Below are positions 10,598 to 18,368 of a stretch of 64,000 nucleotides of DNA, in pieces; position 1 is the first letter of the stretch, and each line of letters opens with the position of its first letter. Source of the stretch: Phycisphaerae bacterium (GTDB lineage: Bacteria > Planctomycetota > Phycisphaerae > UBA1845 > Fen-1342); the NCBI GenBank assembly GCA_022072445.1, contig JAJVHV010000019.1:1-64000 (forward strand). Reading direction: 5' to 3'. The position numbers and the translations under genes were made by a program. Below the pieces are notes generated by a model. It saw only the letters and a program-made list of their open reading frames with translations, did no database searches and was not told the origin of the DNA.

Positions 10598-11093
10598 CTA
10601 TTCGTATACCGGGATCGCAGTGTGATCCGCGAGCATGTTGACGGTAAGTTGCTGCGGCTCAGGAGACGGCGTCACTGGCGTGCCGTCGACCAGCCACTCC
10701 TTGAACGCGAAGTCGGGCAGCAGATTCTGCGCGCGCAGCGTCACTGTCGTCCCGTGACCGAAACCGCGCGTCACAGGTGTGTCGCTGGAAAGCGCCACGT
10801 CCATCGCGTTGTACACGTCCGGCGGCATTTGCTTGACGGTGATTGTGGGCGGCGGATCAGTCTGCTGGCGCGAGATGGTTAGCGTGCGGATCGGTGCATC
10901 GGGAATCGCAAAGCTGCCGACCACCGTGCGCTTTCAGGATGCTGCGCGCAGCGCCCGTCACGCCGGCGGGATCACCCGTGCGCCGTCCCGTGAACATGAT
11001 ATCGACGTGCCCGCGCTCATAGGCCTTCGTGAAGGACAGCGCGACGCCATCTGTCGCGCTCGTCGGCATGACCATCGGGTAGAGCAAGTGCAC
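10598..11093 (-). pseudogene. Frameshifted remnant of an exported beta-repeat protein
   Basis: Two minus-strand frames overlap and read as one damaged protein. The upstream part (from about 11093) contains YPMVMPTSATDGVALSFTKAYERG; the downstream part (10924-10598) begins FAIPDAPIRTLTISRQQ and ends in a region like bacterial InlB-type repeats (TVTLRAQNLLPDFAFKEWLVDG). A single frameshift near 10925-10935 would join them. No start codon with a convincing signal peptide is left. It ends 15 nt before the PEP-CTERM gene and may once have been part of the same secreted-protein locus. A sequencing error cannot be excluded. Confidence 0.5.
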
Positions 11094-11331
11094 CGGTCGG
11101 TTCTCGCCGATGTCGTCGCCGTTCTCATCCGATGGAAAATGTAACCGCCGTCGACCGACCCGTCGTGTTCAAGGACGGGCGACAGCCCAGACTGCGGCCA
11201 GCCACGGAGCCAGACCTGGCCGCACCAGATCTCAACACGTATCCTACCATCGCGGACACACGACGGTCAATTGGCAATGCCGAATGGCCGAACTGGGCGG
11301 GGCGAGTCGCCGCTCCCGCCCGGAAGGCGAA

Positions 11332-13062
11332 TCATGCCCTGCCGGGCGCGAGGTGGAAGAAGCGCGCGAGCGTTGGCGCACTGGGCGGGCGCGTGACGAG
11401 TGAGACGAGCACCAGCGCAGCGGTGGCGGCGAGCGTGATGGGGGCGACGGGGTGCATGCCGAAGACGGTGTAGTGCGTGTCGGCGCCGTAGTTCGAATCG
11501 TAGAAGAACCACCACCAGGTCAGGCCGCTGGCGATGACGGAGGCATAAGCACCGGCCTTCGTCGTGCGCTTCCAATAGAGCGAGGCGATCAGCAGCGGCG
11601 AAAGGCTGGCATAGCCGGCGAAGCACCAGGTGCCCAGGTGAAACACGCCGCGCGTGCCGTAAAACGCCAGCGAGAGCACGTAGCTGACGGCGACGACTCC
11701 GACGACGAAGGCGCGGCCGAGGAACACCAGTTGCCGATCGGTGAAGCGCTGGCGTCCGTAGTGATGGGCGACGATGTCGTTGGTGAACATGGCGCCGAGG
11801 CAGAGGAACTGCGCGTCGAGCGAATTGGTCGCCAGGATGCTGGCGGCCATCAGCCCGCCGAGCACCTCGCCCGTGAGATTCTTGACGAAGACGGCCAGCA
11901 CGCCGTTGGGGTCGATCGTGGGCGGGACGATGGGTTTGCCGCTGGCGTTGAGCGCCGAGGTGGCCCAGACGCCGAGCATGACGCACGGCAGCCACAGCAC
12001 CAGGATGAAGATCGGATGCATGATGACGGAGAGTCGGAAGGACTTCGCGGAGCGGGCGGTGAGATAATACTGGAAGAGGTGCGGGAACATCGCCACGCTG
12101 AGCGGGATGAAGGCGTAGGTCAGGAAGTAGAACGGGTCGATGCCTTCGGGCTTGACCGGCGGGCGCGGGCGGACGACCGGCGCGCTGGCCGGCCGCGACG
12201 CGGGGCGCGGGGTCGCCGACGAGGACGCAGGCTGCGACCCGGGCGCGGTGGCGGCAGCCGGCTGCGAGGCGGCGGCGATCGCTTTCTGGTAGGCGGCGAG
12301 CTGCTGCTCGTAGCGGGCCTGGTCCTTCGGATCGACGCTGCGTTTGAGCTTGCTGGGGTTGCGCTCCATGACCATGCGCGTGGCGTTGGCGGCGCCGCCG
12401 AGGCGATCGGCGATGACCAGCAGCGTGACGACGCCGACGATGAGAAAGAGCATGTTCTGGAAGGCGTTGATCCAGAGCGTGCTGCGGACGCCGCCGACGA
12501 AGACGTAGATCAGGACGACGGCGCAGATGACGCCCATGCCCAGCCAGGGCGGGATGGCACCGTTGGTGGTGGGGTCGCTGGTGGCGAAGAGGTTGGGCAG
12601 CGCGCCGACCGTCGACTTGCTCATGACGGCGCCGAGGCCGAGGATGCCGACCAGCAGATAAGGAATCATCATGCCGGCGATGATGGGGAAGAGGACGAGG
12701 CCGATGCGGCGGGACTCGAAGCGGTCGCGGAAGAACTGGATCTGCGTGACGTAGCCATGCCGCTTGCCCAGCGACCATATCTTGATGCCGACGAGGAAGA
12801 AACAGAGCGAGTGAACGATTCCGGACCACGAGGCCATCAGACCGTAGACGCCGATGCCGGACTGGAAGGACTCGCCGCTGCTGCCGACCATGGCGAAGGC
12901 GGTCATGGTAGTCCCGAAGAGGGACATGAAGAGCATGAAGGCGCCGACGCCGCGCGACGCGAGGAAAAAGTCGTCCTGGGTTTTCTTGAGGAAGAAGTTG
13001 CTGAGCACGCCCAGCAGGATCAGGACCACGAGGTAACCGGTGATGATGAGGAGCGGGGTCAT
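11332..13062 (-). CDS. Sodium:solute symporter family transporter
   Basis: 576 residues from ATG 13062, inside an ATGA overlap with the preceding DUF3311-like gene; the frame continues further upstream but that part is the shadow of the neighbour. About 12 hydrophobic segments are present. The SSS-type N-terminus includes DDFFLASRGVGAFMLFMSLF, and a mid-protein stretch SLDAQFLCLGAMFTNDI fits the family TM8 sodium-site region. A hydrophilic Ala/Pro/Ser loop at about residues 240-300 (SQPASSSATPRPASRPAS) is much longer than usual. Substrate unknown. DUF3311-SSS pairs are common and suggest a small accessory subunit. Operon position follows a halogenase-like enzyme. Confidence 0.9.
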   Translation of the reverse strand: MTPLLIITGYLVVLILLGVLSNFFLKKTQDDFFLASRGVGAFMLFMSLFGTTMTAFAMVGSSGESFQSGIGVYGLMASWSGIVHSLCFFLVGIKIWSLGKRHGYVTQIQFFRDRFESRRIGLVLFPIIAGMMIPYLLVGILGLGAVMSKSTVGALPNLFATSDPTTNGAIPPWLGMGVICAVVLIYVFVGGVRSTLWINAFQNMLFLIVGVVTLLVIADRLGGAANATRMVMERNPSKLKRSVDPKDQARYEQQLAAYQKAIAAASQPAAATAPGSQPASSSATPRPASRPASAPVVRPRPPVKPEGIDPFYFLTYAFIPLSVAMFPHLFQYYLTARSAKSFRLSVIMHPIFILVLWLPCVMLGVWATSALNASGKPIVPPTIDPNGVLAVFVKNLTGEVLGGLMAASILATNSLDAQFLCLGAMFTNDIVAHHYGRQRFTDRQLVFLGRAFVVGVVAVSYVLSLAFYGTRGVFHLGTWCFAGYASLSPLLIASLYWKRTTKAGAYASVIASGLTWWWFFYDSNYGADTHYTVFGMHPVAPITLAATAALVLVSLVTRPPSAPTLARFFHLAPGRA

Positions 13063-13298
13063 AGCTCGACGTCCCCGCGTGCGGCGGCGTATTCGTGCTC
13101 GGCGACTTCGACGTCGCGCGGCCAGCAATAGCGGACCGCCATGGCCCAGGCGAGCGAAGCGGCGATGGAGATGCCGGCGTGCCAGGCCAGGCCGATCGGC
13201 AGGAAGCCGAAAACCAGCGGCTCGATATCGTCCCAGAACCAGAAGTCCTGGTGCAGCACGAACAGGGCGATGATCAGCAGAATCGTCAGCGTTCTCAT
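13059..13298 (-). CDS. DUF3311-like small membrane protein
   Basis: 79 residues. Two hydrophobic segments flank LHQDFWFWDDIEPLVFGFLP, followed by a second helix and CWPRDVEVAEHEY. The pattern (HxDFW, GFLPxGL, tryptophan-rich second helix, YxWP-like end) matches DUF3311 small proteins encoded before sodium:solute symporters. It overlaps the upstream flavoprotein gene by ATGA and the downstream symporter by ATGA, so all three are translationally coupled. It likely assembles with or stabilises the symporter. Confidence 0.85.
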   Translation of the reverse strand: MRTLTILLIIALFVLHQDFWFWDDIEPLVFGFLPIGLAWHAGISIAASLAWAMAVRYCWPRDVEVAEHEYAAARGDVEL

Positions 13299-14584
13299 CC
13301 GGCGGCCGCTCCGGTGGTCGGAGCGGACGAGGCGAGCGTGAGCGGCTCGGGAAGCGGGCACATCTGGGACATGGGGTTGAACACGTTATTGACGGCGTCG
13401 GTAAAGACGTCGCCAATCAGGATGCCGACCAGGTCTTTCAGGGCGGTGGGATTCCTGCGGTTGAACTCGCCGAAGCTGAAGCCGTCGGTGTAGAAAGCGT
13501 AGACGAGCTTTCGCATGGCCTGCATGCCGCGGTAGAACTCGTCGCCCCAGGCGGCCAGGCGGCGTTCGCTGGGGTCGTCGTGCAGCAGCGCGTCATGAAT
13601 GGCGTCGGCGGCGCGCTCGCCGGAGACCAGCGCGAGGAACACGCCGGAGGAGTAGATCGGGTCGAGGAATCCGAAGGCGTCGCCGATGAGCACCCAGCCG
13701 TCGCCGGCGCAGCGCGTCGAGGACCAGGAGAAGTCGCTCAGGACGTGCACCTGCGACGTGCGGCGGGCGTTGACGAGCCGCGGGCGGACGCCGGCGCAGC
13801 GGTCGATTTCCTCGTCGAGGACGGCGGCGGGGTCGCCCTTGCGTCCTTTGAAGAGGTAGTCGATGTCGGCGACGACGCCGATGCTGGTGATGTCGTATTC
13901 GAGGGGAATGACCCAGAACCAGCCGCGGCGCTGGTCGACGTGGGCGACGATCGTAGCGCCCTCGTCGATGCCGGTGTCACGCGTGGCGCCGGCGTAGTGG
14001 GCGAAGACGGCGGCTTTGCGAAGCTTGGGGTCGGGGCAGCGGAGCTTGAGCTTTCGCGAGAGCATGGCGTTGTTGCCGGTGGCATCGACGACGACGCGGG
14101 CGTGGATCGGCGCGGGCGGTTCGCCGTGCGGGCCGGCCAGGACGCCGACGGCGCGGCCGTCTTCGAAGAGCACGTCGTGGACGAGCCAGCCTTCGCGGGC
14201 GTCGGCGCCTTTTTCGCGGGCATTTTCGAGCAGCATCTGGTCGAATCGGCCGCGGGTCACCTGCCAGGTGGTGGAGCTCTCGTGCGGGTGCGTCTGGTGG
14301 AAATAGAACGGAGCCGAGGTCTTGCCCAGGTCGTTGACGAACTGAACGCTCTCTTTCCGCACGAAATCGGAACAGCGCAGCTTTTCGATCATGCCGAGCC
14401 GCCGCAGCGGCCAGAACGTCAACGGCATGAGCGATTCGCCGATGTGAAAGCGCGGGAAGCTCTCCTTCTCGAGCTGCAGGACGCGATGGCCGTATTGGGC
14501 CAGGATGGTGGCGGCGGTGCAGCCGGCCGGGCCGGCACCGACGACGATCACGTCGAACGGGCCGGCGAGGTTGTCGGAAACCAT
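13295..14584 (-). CDS. Halogenase-like FAD-dependent oxidoreductase
   Basis: 429 residues. The N-terminal dinucleotide motif is VIVVGAGPAGCTAA. Next come FPRFHIGESLMPLTFWPL, typical of the halogenase / geranylgeranyl-reductase branch, then GWFWVIPLEY, which fits the WxWxIP motif used to tell flavin-dependent halogenases from monooxygenases. The second FAD motif is GDAFGFLDPIYSSGVFLAL. A lysine lies in VRKESVQFVND, roughly where the catalytic Lys of halogenases sits, but I cannot align it with certainty. Its neighbours are a chorismate-lyase-like protein upstream and a transporter downstream, consistent with modification of a small aromatic compound. Reaction is inference; a ring reductase is the main alternative. 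Confidence 0.82.
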   Translation of the reverse strand: MVSDNLAGPFDVIVVGAGPAGCTAATILAQYGHRVLQLEKESFPRFHIGESLMPLTFWPLRRLGMIEKLRCSDFVRKESVQFVNDLGKTSAPFYFHQTHPHESSTTWQVTRGRFDQMLLENAREKGADAREGWLVHDVLFEDGRAVGVLAGPHGEPPAPIHARVVVDATGNNAMLSRKLKLRCPDPKLRKAAVFAHYAGATRDTGIDEGATIVAHVDQRRGWFWVIPLEYDITSIGVVADIDYLFKGRKGDPAAVLDEEIDRCAGVRPRLVNARRTSQVHVLSDFSWSSTRCAGDGWVLIGDAFGFLDPIYSSGVFLALVSGERAADAIHDALLHDDPSERRLAAWGDEFYRGMQAMRKLVYAFYTDGFSFGEFNRRNPTALKDLVGILIGDVFTDAVNNVFNPMSQMCPLPEPLTLASSAPTTGAAAG

Positions 14585-14603
14585 GGGCGACTCCGAAACG
14601 GCT

Positions 14604-15143
14604 CTAAACGGCGGTCACAAGCTCCAGCAGTTCGACGGTCGGTTCGTCGTCGCAGTGTATTGTAGCCAGTCGTGCGAAGGGAAGGATGTCGCGGCGAAAG
14701 GGCAGGCGCAGCGGCAGGCCGGGGCCGTTCCAGCGGAAGTACGGGCCGCTTTCGAGACGGCGAAGCACGTCGTGTGCGATCAGCACGCGGCCGAGCGGCG
14801 CGGTGCCGGCGGCGACCTCGGCGCGGACCGCCGGCGGACATGCGCTCAGGTGGATGCGCATCAGGCCGGCGAGCACGGGTCGGCCGGCGGGGTCGGCATG
14901 CAGCGAGATTTTTCGGGCGTATACGTCGCCGTCGGTGCGCTGCTGGTGGACGCGCAGGCGCAGCGGCGCGCCGTGGTAGTCCTCGAGCGTGACGGTCATG
15001 TGGCCGTCGTGAACAAGCAGCCGCCGGACCGGTTGGGGAATTTCTGCCGGGGTGACGTGCTGAAAGCAGGGAAGATCCTCGAGGTCGTCGAAGATCGAGA
15101 GCATGTCGTGCAGGGTGGTGGCGTTCACTTCGAAAGGCAGCAT
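14604..15143 (-). CDS. Chorismate-lyase-like protein
   Basis: 179 residues, no signal peptide. Features that recall chorismate pyruvate-lyase / UTRA-fold proteins are a PVRRLLVHDGHMTVTLEDYHG segment early on, RAEVAAGTAPLGRVLIAHDV in the middle (compare the family G-x-x-P-L-G-x-x-L-I pattern) and a C-terminal EPTVELLELV. If active, it would make 4-hydroxybenzoate from chorismate. It starts the operon with the halogenase-like flavoprotein 19 nt downstream. No Shine-Dalgarno site is visible before the ATG, and GGTTCAG repeats start about 35 nt upstream. Assignment is by pattern memory and moderate. Confidence 0.6.
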   Translation of the reverse strand: MLPFEVNATTLHDMLSIFDDLEDLPCFQHVTPAEIPQPVRRLLVHDGHMTVTLEDYHGAPLRLRVHQQRTDGDVYARKISLHADPAGRPVLAGLMRIHLSACPPAVRAEVAAGTAPLGRVLIAHDVLRRLESGPYFRWNGPGLPLRLPFRRDILPFARLATIHCDDEPTVELLELVTAV

Positions 15144-15178
15144 AGCGGAGGGAGCGGGGAGTGGGGAACAGGTGCCGG

Positions 15179-15262
15179 GGTTCAGGGGGCGGGTTCAGGG
15201 TTCAGGGTCCCGGGTTCAGGGTTCAGGGTTCAGGATTCAGGGGCAGGATTCAGGGGTCAGAA
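15179..15262. repeat. GGTTCAG heptamer tandem repeat
   Basis: Imperfect units of GGTTCAG with inserts of GGTCCC and ATTCAGGGG cover this stretch, for example CGGGTTCAGGGTTCAGGGTT near its middle. It lies between ispF and the chorismate-lyase-like gene. The same heptamer occurs at 46209-46270. The motif superficially resembles telomeric repeats, but is short and internal. Confidence 0.85.
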
Positions 15263-15362
15263 GAGGTGTAGCGCTAAACCGTCCGCTCTTCGTCGTCGCG
15301 GCCCCGTGTTCCCTGTTCCCCGATCCGTGCTCGTGATTTCACGCGCCCCCGTCGCGCTTTCG

Positions 15363-15845
15363 TCACGCGCGGCGGATGAGGGCCGCGGCCCAGCAGGCGA
15401 TGGCCTGGCCCGTGCCGATCTCGCCGATTCCTTCGTTTGTTTTCGCCTTGACGCCGACGGCCTCTTCGTTGAGCCGCAGGAGCGATGCCAGCGAAGCGCG
15501 GATGCGGGCCTTGTGCGGGCCGAGTTTCGGCGCTTCGGCGTGGATGATGACGTCGACGTTGACGGGTGCGAAGCCGGCGTCGCTGACGCGGGTCAGCACG
15601 CGCCCGGTGAGCTGGCGGCTGTCGGCGTCCTTCCAGGCCGGGTCGCTGTCGGGGAAAAGGTCGCCGATGTCGGGCAGGCCGGCGGCGCCGAGCAGCGCGT
15701 CGCAGACGGCGTGCAGGACGACGTCGGCGTCGCTGTGGCCGATCAGGCCGTGGTCGTGCGGGATTTCGACGCCGCCCAGCAGCAGGCGCCGGCCGGACGC
15801 GAGGCGATGCAGGTCGTAGCCGATGCCGGTGCGAAAGGATTGCAT
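15363..15845 (-). CDS. ispF: 2-C-methyl-D-erythritol 2,4-cyclodiphosphate synthase
   Basis: 160 residues, normal length. It cyclises CDP-methylerythritol 2-phosphate with loss of CMP in the MEP isoprenoid pathway. Visible motifs are GIGYDLHRL (metal-binding Asp and His near residues 11-13), GHSDADVVLHAVCDALLGA (second metal His), PDSDPAWKDADS, and the C-terminal KAKTNEGIGEIG with the family TNE/G signature. It is a trimeric zinc enzyme in the cytoplasm. No other MEP gene lies in the window. It is separated from rplL by a 300-nt spacer with strong hairpins, so it is probably transcribed on its own. Confidence 0.97.
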   Translation of the reverse strand: MQSFRTGIGYDLHRLASGRRLLLGGVEIPHDHGLIGHSDADVVLHAVCDALLGAAGLPDIGDLFPDSDPAWKDADSRQLTGRVLTRVSDAGFAPVNVDVIIHAEAPKLGPHKARIRASLASLLRLNEEAVGVKAKTNEGIGEIGTGQAIACWAAALIRRA

Positions 15846-16151
15846 GCAGGAGATTGTAGAGCCTGTCCCAAGTCCTGGGGGGACCGGCCTCGTGCCGGTC
15901 TCGGCGCGCGCGAATGCCTGAGATACGGGCTCACTTGACGAAGAAACTCGCCTCCGGCCGGTCTCGGTGCTGGGGGACCGGTCTCTGGCCGGTCTTTGGG
16001 GCCATGTCGATCTGCCTTGGGAGAAGACCGGCCGCAGGGAGTCCGGTGCCCCAGTCCGCGCGCATCCGTTACGGTTGACCCAACGAGACGGGCGGGCCCG
16101 GCATGCCGGCCGGGCCCGCCCACTCGCGAACCTATCGCTGCGCTCCCGCCG
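15846..16151. other. Gene-free spacer with GACCGG inverted repeats
   Basis: This 306-nt spacer contains several short inverted copies of GGACCGG/CCGGTC-type sequence (about 15880-16055; for example GGGACCGGTCTCTGGCCGGTC), then the rplL terminator-like hairpin. No open frame here looks coding. The repeats probably belong to a REP-like family different from the heptamer elements. Confidence 0.55.
16091..16120 (-). terminator. Terminator-like hairpin after rplL
   Basis: GGCGGGCCCGG (16091-16101) is exactly complementary in inverted order to CCGGGCCCGCC (16110-16120), with an 8-nt loop. It lies about 30 nt past the rplL stop on the transcribed strand. No T-run follows, so it would be a weak or non-canonical intrinsic terminator. 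It probably marks the end of the tuf-to-rplL transcript. Confidence 0.6.
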
Positions 16152-16565
16152 TTACTCGATCACCACGGTCGCGCCGGCGCCCTCGAGCTCCTTCTTCCAC
16201 TTGTCGGCGTCTTCCTTGCTGACGGCCTCGAGCAGCTTCTGCGGCGCGGTGTCGACCAGCGCCTTGGCCTCCTTGAGACCCAGGTCGCTGCGAGCGGCAC
16301 GCACCACCTTGATGACCTGGAGCTTGTTCGCCCCGCCATCCTTCAGCACCACGTTGAACTCGGTCTTGGCTTCGGCCTTCGCCTCGCCGCCGCCGGCCCC
16401 GGGTGCCGCCGCCATCATCACCGCCCCGCCGGCGGCGGGCTCGATGCCGTACGCGTCCTTGAGATAGTCCGTCAGGTCTTTCGCCTGCGTCAGCGTCAGG
16501 GCGACGATCTTGTCGCCCAGCGACTTGATGTCGGCCGCGAACTCCCGTGTTGCTGTTTCTGCCAT
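16152..16565 (-). CDS. rplL: 50S ribosomal protein L7/L12
   Basis: 137 residues from ATG 16565, with GGAG about ten bases upstream; the frame continues upstream but without support. Slightly longer than the usual 120-130 because of an Ala/Gly-rich hinge ([18 protein letters not shown]). The C-terminal domain [22 protein letters not shown] is diagnostic and recruits translation factors to the ribosome stalk. It is the last gene of the ribosomal cluster; rpoB does not follow, the next gene being ispF. Confidence 0.97.
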   Translation of the reverse strand: MAETATREFAADIKSLGDKIVALTLTQAKDLTDYLKDAYGIEPAAGGAVMMAAAPGAGGGEAKAEAKTEFNVVLKDGGANKLQVIKVVRAARSDLGLKEAKALVDTAPQKLLEAVSKEDADKWKKELEGAGATVVIE

Positions 16566-16687
16566 GTCCGATACTCCTGCGTCCAATTGTCTCGATCGCC
16601 CTGATAGCAGGAGCCCCAACGGCTCCATTTAACCCGCGCGGGGACAGTCAGGCAGCAGATCGTCGTTGTTCGCCCTAGCACACCTGT

Positions 16688-16752
16688 GGCACAGCCGCCC
16701 TCGGCTGTGCCGGTAAACTCGGGACTCGCCACTCGCTACTCGCCACTCGCTA
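16688..16752. repeat. ACAGCCG hairpin plus TAGCGAG heptamers at the rplJ stop
   Basis: A perfect 10-bp hairpin (16688-16697 with 16702-16711) is followed toward rplJ by heptamers which, read on the rplJ strand, are TAGCGAG, TGGCGAG, TAGCGAG, TGGCGAG. The first heptamer begins exactly with the TAG stop codon of rplJ. The hairpin between rplJ and rplL may tune L10/L12 stoichiometry, but this is inference. Confidence 0.75.
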
Positions 16753-17292
16753 CTGCGCCGCCGCCGCCGGCTCCGCTTTCTCCAGCTTCTCGATCAGCGT
16801 CTTGAGGCACCCGGCGATGGCGCTGCCTGGTGCGAGAATCGCCGCCGACAGCTTCCGCCCGGGCGACAACGCCGCCGCCGCCAGACCCGCCTGCAAGTCG
16901 CGCTTCGACGGCATCTTCGCCAACCCGGCGACGCGCCGCTCGTCGAGATACTCGCCTTCGAGCACCGCGCCGCGCAGCTTGATCTTGGGAATCTTCGGCA
17001 GCCACTGCTCGATCAGCTTGGCGACGTCGATCACCGACTCGCCGCCCGTGATCACCAGCGACGGCCCGGTCAGCGCCTCGGCCAGCGGCCGCAGCGGACC
17101 CTCGCCGCACGCCCGCCGGAACACCGAGTTTTTCACCACGTCGGCCCGCATCCGCCGGGCGCGCAGGTCGCGCCGGAACTGATTGGTCGTGATGCCGTCC
17201 ACGCCCACCATCTCGACCCACAACGCGCTGTCGAGCCCGTCGAATCGCGTCCGCAACTGCTCGGTCAGAATGTCCTTGACGTATTTGCTCAT
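16750..17292 (-). CDS. rplJ: 50S ribosomal protein L10
   Basis: 180 residues. It anchors L7/L12 dimers at the ribosomal stalk base. The N-terminal domain has SKYVKDILTEQLRTRFDGLD and ITTNQFRRDLRARRMRADVV, then KNSVFRRA and LTGPSLVITGG typical of L10. The C-terminal helix LKTLIEKLEKAEPAAAAQ is the L12 docking helix. The stop codon TAG is the first triplet of a TAGCGAG heptamer array. It starts 7 nt after rplA, and 184 nt of repeat-bearing spacer separate it from rplL, more than usual. Confidence 0.97.
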   Translation of the reverse strand: MSKYVKDILTEQLRTRFDGLDSALWVEMVGVDGITTNQFRRDLRARRMRADVVKNSVFRRACGEGPLRPLAEALTGPSLVITGGESVIDVAKLIEQWLPKIPKIKLRGAVLEGEYLDERRVAGLAKMPSKRDLQAGLAAAALSPGRKLSAAILAPGSAIAGCLKTLIEKLEKAEPAAAAQ

Positions 17293-17299
17293 GGCTCGC

Positions 17300-17998
17300 T
17301 CACTCCTGCGCCGCCGCGGCGCCCGTCTCGATCGCCACCCCCGGCGTCATCGTCCCGCTCACGACCACCTTGCGAAGATACTGACCCTTGGCCGTCTGCG
17401 GCTTCAGCCGCCGGATGTGCTCGACGAACGCGCTGATGTTGTCGGCCAGGTCGCTCTCGGCGAAGCTCAGCTTGCCCACCGGGGCATGCACGTTCCCGCC
17501 CGCGTCGTTGCGGAACTCGATCTTTCCGGCGGCGTACTCCTTCACCGCCGTGCCGATGTCGGCGGTCACCGTGCCGCTCTTGGGCGAGGGCATCTTGCCC
17601 TGCGGGCCGAGCACGCGGCCGAGCTTTCCGACCTTGCCCATCAGCGACGGATGCGCGATCGCCACGTCGAAATCGGTCCAGCCCTTGTTCACCTTGTCGA
17701 TCAGCTCGTCGGCGCCGGCCTCGAGCGCGCCGGCTGCCTTGGCATTCTCGATCTCGGTCTCGGGACAGAACGCGATGACCTTCTTCGATTTGCCGATGCC
17801 TTTCGGCAGGCTGACCGATCCGCGGATCATCTGGTCGGCCTGCTTGGGGTCAATGCCCAGCACGCAGACCACGTCCACGGTCTGATCGAATTTGGTTTTG
17901 GTGAATCCCTTGAGGCGCTTGACCGCTTCCGAAATCGGCAGCGGCGTTTCGGACGCCCGTTCGACGTCCTTGCGATAGCGCTTGCTGCGTAAACGCAT
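17300..17998 (-). CDS. rplA: 50S ribosomal protein L1
   Basis: 232 residues, normal length. It binds 23S rRNA at the L1 stalk and often represses its own operon. Key segments: FDQTVDVVCVLGIDPKQADQ, RGSVSLPKGIGKSKKV, AHPSLMGKVGKLGRVLGPQG (family signature) and KMPSPKSGTVT. The gene sits between a 77-residue small ORF upstream and rplJ 7 nt downstream. The spacer to the small ORF (about 136 nt) could hold an L1 regulatory site, but I could not recognise one. Confidence 0.97.
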   Translation of the reverse strand: MRLRSKRYRKDVERASETPLPISEAVKRLKGFTKTKFDQTVDVVCVLGIDPKQADQMIRGSVSLPKGIGKSKKVIAFCPETEIENAKAAGALEAGADELIDKVNKGWTDFDVAIAHPSLMGKVGKLGRVLGPQGKMPSPKSGTVTADIGTAVKEYAAGKIEFRNDAGGNVHAPVGKLSFAESDLADNISAFVEHIRRLKPQTAKGQYLRKVVVSGTMTPGVAIETGAAAAQE

Positions 17999-18134
17999 GG
18001 CAAAGCTCCCACAATGCGGCCCGTGGTAAGGCCCGTGATTCTCTCTCGCGCGACCGCCACACCAACGACGCGCGAATCTCCGACCGCTCGACTCCTTGAA
18101 ACCGGCAGGCGCCGCGCGGCGCCGCGAAGCAGCC

Positions 18135-18368
18135 CTAAAACCCCGGCGCGTTCCAGCCCGTGCTCAGGCTGCGCGTCCGCGGGTCATAATACATTGTCTT
18201 GTCCTTCCGCAGCACGTCGAGCATTAACTGCACCTCAGCGCCGTCCACCACCTCGATCGTGTGCCGCTCGCCACCGTCCGTCTCGATCACCAGCATCCAG
18301 TTCACCGTGCTGCGGGCAAACGACGCCGCGACCGAATAGCGCTTGACGGTCAGTCCGTGCTCCGACAT
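18135..18368 (-). CDS. Small conserved-looking protein between rplK and rplA
   Basis: 77 residues, not a known ribosomal protein. The ATG (18368-18366) overlaps the rplK stop by one base in a TGATG junction, so it is translationally coupled to L11. The sequence is compact and well folded in appearance: STVNWMLVIETDGGERHTIE, then DGAEVQLMLDVLRKDKTMYY and DPRTRSLSTGWNAPGF. No signal peptide, no membrane segment. Coding is supported by the coupled start and by a frame that ends before the rplA spacer. Possible roles include a ribosome- or transcription-associated factor; unknown. Confidence 0.75.
   Translation of the reverse strand: MSEHGLTVKRYSVAASFARSTVNWMLVIETDGGERHTIEVVDGAEVQLMLDVLRKDKTMYYDPRTRSLSTGWNAPGF

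Noticed and set aside
10779-11144. Plus-strand 121-codon ORF
   Set aside because: It is antisense to the damaged exported protein gene and shows no family pattern.
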